Translations under genes and position numbers: made by a program | In this document: positions 6,000 to 9,437 of the stretch, piece after piece | Layout of the letters: every line of letters begins with the position of its first letter | How positions within the stretch are numbered: position 1 is the first letter of the stretch | The notes under the pieces: generated by a model | The model's database searches: none | What the model saw: only the letters and a program-made list of their open reading frames with translations | What the model was told of the DNA's origin: nothing | Source of the DNA: Prevotellaceae bacterium | GTDB lineage: Bacteria; Bacteroidota; Bacteroidia; Bacteroidales; Paludibacteraceae | Assembly: GCA_031270425.1 (NCBI GenBank) | Contig: JAISXQ010000036.1 | Span: 1 to 9,437 of the forward strand | Direction of reading: 5' to 3' | Length of the DNA stretch: 9,437 nt

Positions 6000-6047
6000 C
6001 GGATGACGCGGAATTAGACGGATTTGCACGGATTTGCACGGATTTTT
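6000..6047. repeat. 10-bp-period CGGAT tandem repeat after the PL17 gene
   Basis: There are five units beginning CGGA, at 6000, 6009, 6019, 6029 and 6039. Two are identical (CGGATTTGCA) and the others are degenerate (CGGATGACG, CGGAATTAGA, CGGATTTTT). The array begins 10 bases after the PL17 stop codon in the direction of transcription. On the minus strand it reads as repeated AATCCGTGC-type units, a kind of intergenic repeat I recall from many bacterial genomes. It may be a dispersed non-coding repeat; no function can be assigned. Confidence 0.7.
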
Positions 6048-6057
6048 AACCTGTTGT

Positions 6058-8175
6058 TTATTTTCCGATTTCTGCTTTTACTGTTTCTCCGGATTTTAAG
6101 GTAATTTCCACAATCGCTTTCGATTGGCTGTTTTCAATTAACTTTACCGATTGAATATTTGAACAGGGAGCGTTTGTGTATTCTAAAACGGGATTAAATT
6201 CTCCGTGGGGTTCGACGATATTTACATACGTCCGTTCCGACAGATTTTTATCCCGCAATATAAAGCAGGGGTTATTTTTCAAATTGAATTCAGGGTCGTT
6301 TGCGCCGATTCGGTTGATAAATAATTCCGTGTCAGGATTGACTAAGGAGGTGATGCTGTAAAAGCGGTTGCCGTTCAAAAAAGTAAGACAAGCCGCAGGT
6401 TTTTCGGTTTTTCCCATAGCTTCCACCCACAAGTGCTGATAGCCGTATCGTGTTCCGAATGTATGTCGTTGACTGGTATGCGCCTCGTACTCGAAATTGG
6501 TCGAAATCAGCTGTCCCATAAAGTAGAACGGCAAATCGAACTGGTGTTTTTCTTCCGATTTTACGGTAAATACATCCGCCAATACGGGATATTCTAAGCG
6601 TTCGTCCGAGATTAGCGCTATCTTACGGTTCATAACTGTTCCGGGATATGCGTTTGTGTCCTCAGCGCCTGCAACTTTTATCCTGTCCGTGTTTTTGAAG
6701 AATAAATGTTCCGGCGAATATTTTTCCGAAATGCGTATATTCCCTTTGAAATGAGAAGTTTCATCAACAACTAATGTGTTGTGTGCGACGGTTTGCATGG
6801 CGAATGTATTGTTTTCCGGTAAATAATGTCCGCCGTTTTTCGGCTCGATGTTTAAAAAACGCGCTGCCCCGTAGTCTTTTATTATTTCATGGTAATTGTC
6901 GTAAAACGTGATGGATAACTTATCGTAATGTCCGTGCGAAAGCCCATGGGAAGTATATTTCATAACGGCTGCGGTTTCGTCTTTATTTCCGGCTCGTAAA
7001 ACGGCTATTGCTCCGTCTTCGCCTTTTGCCCCGTCGCGCAACAGCATCGTCTTGCGAATGTAAGGCTTAGTTTCTCCTTTATGCAAATCCTTTGCTACCC
7101 GCAAACCCGCTTCTGACAATATGACGCGGTTTTGTTTCCGGGCAATATCCAAAAGGTCTTTTTTGTGGGGCTGCATGTTGTAGGCGACATTCAGTGCATA
7201 AACCAGTTCCGCTGTGTGCCATGTTTTATCCAATGCGTCGTTTAAATAAAAAATTTGTCCGTCAGGCTCCATCAGTTGGAACTCTACATCTACCGCCTTT
7301 AAAATCATTCCGTCGTTGTATTCAAATATCTTTAATTCGGGCTGATTGTTTTCGACCACCTGGGCAAACATAACAAAAGGCTGCAAGGCATAACGCTGAT
7401 AGTAAGGTCCTTCGGTGAAATATCCGTCGGGCGAAAAAAGTTGCTCGATTTGCGACAGAAAGCCGCCCTTCCTGTCTTTGTTGTATCCGTAAAGCGCTTT
7501 GCCGGTCAAGTCCTTATCGCCCATGACGTAGCCAATCATGCCAACCGCAGCCACCGCCCAAGTTCCATGATTGTGGATTTTATTAAAGGCGCTTATGTTT
7601 TCGCGGGCGATAAAATCACACATCGGATAAAAAAGATTTTTTTCTATATGCTTCCGTTCGGCTTCTGTCAGATAGTCGTAAACACAGTCGTAAGCCTGGG
7701 AAACGTGCACCAGCCAAACGCATTCGTTCAACCCTTGCCAGAACAATTTCCCGCGATAATTCGATTTCTGAACAGGATGCAATCCTAACTTCGGGTACAT
7801 CTCAGCATAACGCAGCAACATTTCTTTTGCATATCCGGCGTATTTTTTGTCGCCGGTAATTTGATATACAAGTCCGGCATTCAGCATATCCATGTAGTTT
7901 TTCTTATGAACTTCGTGCGTATAGCCTCCGCCGGCGTCTTTGGGAAGGGGAACTTCCATTGGTTTTGTCAGAACAATATCTATTTCCTGTTTGGCATTTT
8001 CAACTGTTTGCCTGAATAGCGGAGCTTTTTTTTGCGATGATTTAATCTCTTTCACTCCCTTTTTTGTAAGTAACAAAGTGGGGTGGGGGAGGTTAGCCTG
8101 CAAATGGAGACCAAGAAAAAGTAAAAGGAATGCTAAATAAAAACGTTTTTTTCTTATACTTGTATTTGTTATCAT
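6058..8175 (-). CDS. PL17-family oligoalginate lyase (exolytic), periplasmic
   Basis: This is 705 residues, normal for PL17. A signal peptide has basic RKKR at 8-11, a hydrophobic core at 12-25 and a likely cut after A27; there is no lipobox cysteine, so it should be periplasmic. An alpha-barrel lyase domain (about 30-340) is followed by a heparinase II/III-like beta domain (about 385-600). Residues fit those reported for Saccharophagus Alg17C with an offset of one: N202-H203 in KIHNHGTW, Y259 in EGPYYQRY, Y451 in GGHYLPENN, and possible zinc ligands H416, D434 and H465. PL17 enzymes release unsaturated monouronate from the ends of alginate oligosaccharides by beta-elimination. The start lies 19 bases after the PL6 stop, so the two lyases form one unit. 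It is followed by a 247-base gap with repeats and the kdgF promoter. Confidence 0.93.
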   Translation of the reverse strand: MITNTSIRKKRFYLAFLLLFLGLHLQANLPHPTLLLTKKGVKEIKSSQKKAPLFRQTVENAKQEIDIVLTKPMEVPLPKDAGGGYTHEVHKKNYMDMLNAGLVYQITGDKKYAGYAKEMLLRYAEMYPKLGLHPVQKSNYRGKLFWQGLNECVWLVHVSQAYDCVYDYLTEAERKHIEKNLFYPMCDFIARENISAFNKIHNHGTWAVAAVGMIGYVMGDKDLTGKALYGYNKDRKGGFLSQIEQLFSPDGYFTEGPYYQRYALQPFVMFAQVVENNQPELKIFEYNDGMILKAVDVEFQLMEPDGQIFYLNDALDKTWHTAELVYALNVAYNMQPHKKDLLDIARKQNRVILSEAGLRVAKDLHKGETKPYIRKTMLLRDGAKGEDGAIAVLRAGNKDETAAVMKYTSHGLSHGHYDKLSITFYDNYHEIIKDYGAARFLNIEPKNGGHYLPENNTFAMQTVAHNTLVVDETSHFKGNIRISEKYSPEHLFFKNTDRIKVAGAEDTNAYPGTVMNRKIALISDERLEYPVLADVFTVKSEEKHQFDLPFYFMGQLISTNFEYEAHTSQRHTFGTRYGYQHLWVEAMGKTEKPAACLTFLNGNRFYSITSLVNPDTELFINRIGANDPEFNLKNNPCFILRDKNLSERTYVNIVEPHGEFNPVLEYTNAPCSNIQSVKLIENSQSKAIVEITLKSGETVKAEIGK

Positions 8176-8194
8176 ATTAACCTGTTTTAAATTT

Positions 8195-9437
8195 TCAATG
8201 CGAAGCCTGTTGTTGATATAAGCGGTTCATTCTCAGTTTGCCTGAATTTTCGTAACGGATATTACTCAATTGAATATCGTCCCAACGACATTCGTCGAAT
8301 TTTATGGCTGCGCCTCCCCGTCCGCTATTCGTAAATGTAAGATTTTTCAGATGAGCCGTCTGTACGCCGATTAATCGTAGCGTTGCGCCTCGTTCCTGAT
8401 TGCTGCTCAGGTCGAAGTTGCAATTATCCATGTATAGCGAAGGTCCGTGCGTGCTTTCGTCGTTTCCTCCCCGGTAAATGTTCACCGCGCAACCGAGGAT
8501 ATTGTTAAAATAGCAATTTTCAATTACAATATTTTCGGCGCTGTATTTGCCGTCGTCGTTTTTTTCGGCTCCCAAAGCAATTCCCTCGCCCGAAATATTG
8601 TGAAACTTACAATTGACAAAAGTCAGCGAATCGGCAAATGAGTTTTTCAACGCCTTGAATCCGGCAGAAAAAGACTCTTCAAAATAATTAAAGACGCAAT
8701 TTTCAATAACAGCAGAATATGTCCCGCCCATTTCTGCTGCCGGAGCGATGCCTGCCATAGGACGCGCATTGCCTTCGCTGGGATTTCCGCTAAACTCAAC
8801 GCCGCTGATGTTCAATATGCCGTTGTCGGCTATCGTAATCATTGCCCTTTGTCCGCTTTTTCCGTTGTAGCGGATAACAGGCAAAGAATCTTTGAGGTCG
8901 ACCGGTCTTATGAAAACTAATTTATTGATAACGACCGGCTCGTCGATAAAGTATCGGGCATTGTTTTCCAAGTAAACAGTATCGCCGTATTTCAAATTTT
9001 TTACCGCATTTATAAGACTGTTTTGCTCTGCTTTAATTAAAATTTTTCCTGCCTCTGTCCTTTGGTTATCCACCGGCTTTTCGATATGCCAACTTGCCCC
9101 GCAATCTTCTTTCCGCACAGGAAAAACGCAGCTTGGCTCCGATTCCAATTTTACCGGATGAAAGCCTGTTTTGTTTATGCTTGCGGAAGCAACAACTTTA
9201 TTGTCAATAAATTTTATGCCCGAAATATCGGTGTGGGTTTCAATGACGGTCGATTTTTCGGGATAACAGAACAAATTATTTTTTACAACGGTATTAACCG
9301 GCGAAACCGTCCTTTCGAAATCGGCTCCCACTCCAAATTCGATGTGGTCGCAACGAACAAAGCGGTTGTTTTCAATCAGAGCGTTGTCCACTTGATGATA
9401 ACGGCTGGCAAGCGGATTGGGAACGGCGTTCATAACA
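8195..9437 (-). CDS. PL6-family alginate lyase, C-terminal part (5' end outside window)
   Basis: At least 413 codons are visible, ending at TGA (8195-8197). The frame is still open at the right edge: the ATG at 9433 is preceded in frame by GTT, and the first visible residues (MNAVPNPLASRYHQVDNALIENN) belong inside a PL6 protein, not at its start. Full PL6 enzymes of the two-domain type run to about 750 residues. What is seen is the end of the N-terminal beta-helix (to about residue 125) and a second beta-helix with repeated IENCxF/NxxF rungs, for example VIENCVFNYF, FVNCKFHNI and IENCYFNNI. The Ca-binding and catalytic Lys/Arg region lies in the missing part, so activity cannot be judged. PL6 members cut alginate, while chondroitinase B is the other known activity; the PL17-KdgF neighbours favour alginate. 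There is no C-terminal T9SS domain. Confidence 0.9.
   Translation of the reverse strand, partial: VMNAVPNPLASRYHQVDNALIENNRFVRCDHIEFGVGADFERTVSPVNTVVKNNLFCYPEKSTVIETHTDISGIKFIDNKVVASASINKTGFHPVKLESEPSCVFPVRKEDCGASWHIEKPVDNQRTEAGKILIKAEQNSLINAVKNLKYGDTVYLENNARYFIDEPVVINKLVFIRPVDLKDSLPVIRYNGKSGQRAMITIADNGILNISGVEFSGNPSEGNARPMAGIAPAAEMGGTYSAVIENCVFNYFEESFSAGFKALKNSFADSLTFVNCKFHNISGEGIALGAEKNDDGKYSAENIVIENCYFNNILGCAVNIYRGGNDESTHGPSLYMDNCNFDLSSNQERGATLRLIGVQTAHLKNLTFTNSGRGGAAIKFDECRWDDIQLSNIRYENSGKLRMNRLYQQQASH

Noticed and set aside
5979..6000. Terminator hairpin GTGT...ACAC after PL17
   Set aside because: The complementary arms are only four bases with no T-tract, too weak to call.
5411..6047. 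CRISPR array
   Set aside because: The repeats are 7- and 10-base tandem units without spacers, and no cas gene is present.
7441..7788. Plus-strand frame of 115 codons opposite PL17
   Set aside because: It lies fully antisense to the conserved catalytic domain of PL17 and shows no domain of its own.
9431..9433. ATG at 9433 as the true start of the PL6 gene
   Set aside because: The frame continues to the window edge, there is no signal peptide, and the first residues belong to the interior of a PL6 beta-helix.

Overview
The window looks like DNA from a Bacteroidota bacterium, probably a Bacteroidales- or Flavobacteriia-type alginate degrader. The signs are: AT-rich A/T leaders (several of the form ATTATTATG) instead of clear Shine-Dalgarno sites; MKK-type signal peptides; a C-terminal domain resembling type IX secretion (T9SS) sorting domains; a perfect Bacteroidota -7 promoter box (TAnnTTTG); and the enzyme set itself. 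All eight genes lie on the minus strand, so transcription runs from the right edge to the left.

Right half (9437 to 3060): an alginate catabolic gene block in the order of the pathway. It holds a PL6-family polysaccharide lyase cut by the window edge, a complete PL17 oligoalginate lyase with signal peptide, the small cupin KdgF, an MFS transporter of the hexuronate (ACS) type, and an SDR-family reductase. Together they would cut alginate to oligomers (PL6), release unsaturated monouronates (PL17), open these to the linear keto form DEH (KdgF), import monomer (MFS) and reduce DEH to 2-keto-3-deoxygluconate (SDR). KDG kinase, KDPG aldolase, SusC/SusD-type porins and a regulator are not in the window.

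Left half (2962 to 1): three consecutive genes for exported, non-enzymatic-looking proteins that share modules. The 702-residue protein has a LamG-like N-terminal domain, a fibronectin III domain, a beta-rich domain, a second fibronectin III domain and a T9SS-like tail. The 161-residue protein is essentially the beta-rich domain alone behind a signal peptide. The gene cut by the left edge begins with a region resembling the LamG-like domain. Whether this trio serves alginate capture is inference.

The most informative non-coding stretch is 5811-6057. It carries a perfect TAnnTTTG box next to two exact tandem copies of a 15-bp sequence, each containing TTGGT-N2-ACCAA. This is the form of operator bound by GntR/FadR-type (FCD) repressors such as ExuR/UxuR, and a GntR-family repressor is known to control alginate use in the flavobacterium Zobellia. 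A repressor bound here would cover the start of transcription of kdgF and probably of the transporter and reductase. The other gaps hold structured or repetitive DNA: a 10-bp-period CGGAT repeat after PL17, an eight-unit heptamer array abutting the kdgF stop codon, a GC-rich hairpin before the transporter, a perfect 15-bp inverted repeat after the reductase, and an 11-bp stem-loop after the small secreted protein. The gaps at 843-853, 3813-3821 and 8176-8194 are only 9-19 bases and look like plain operon spacers.
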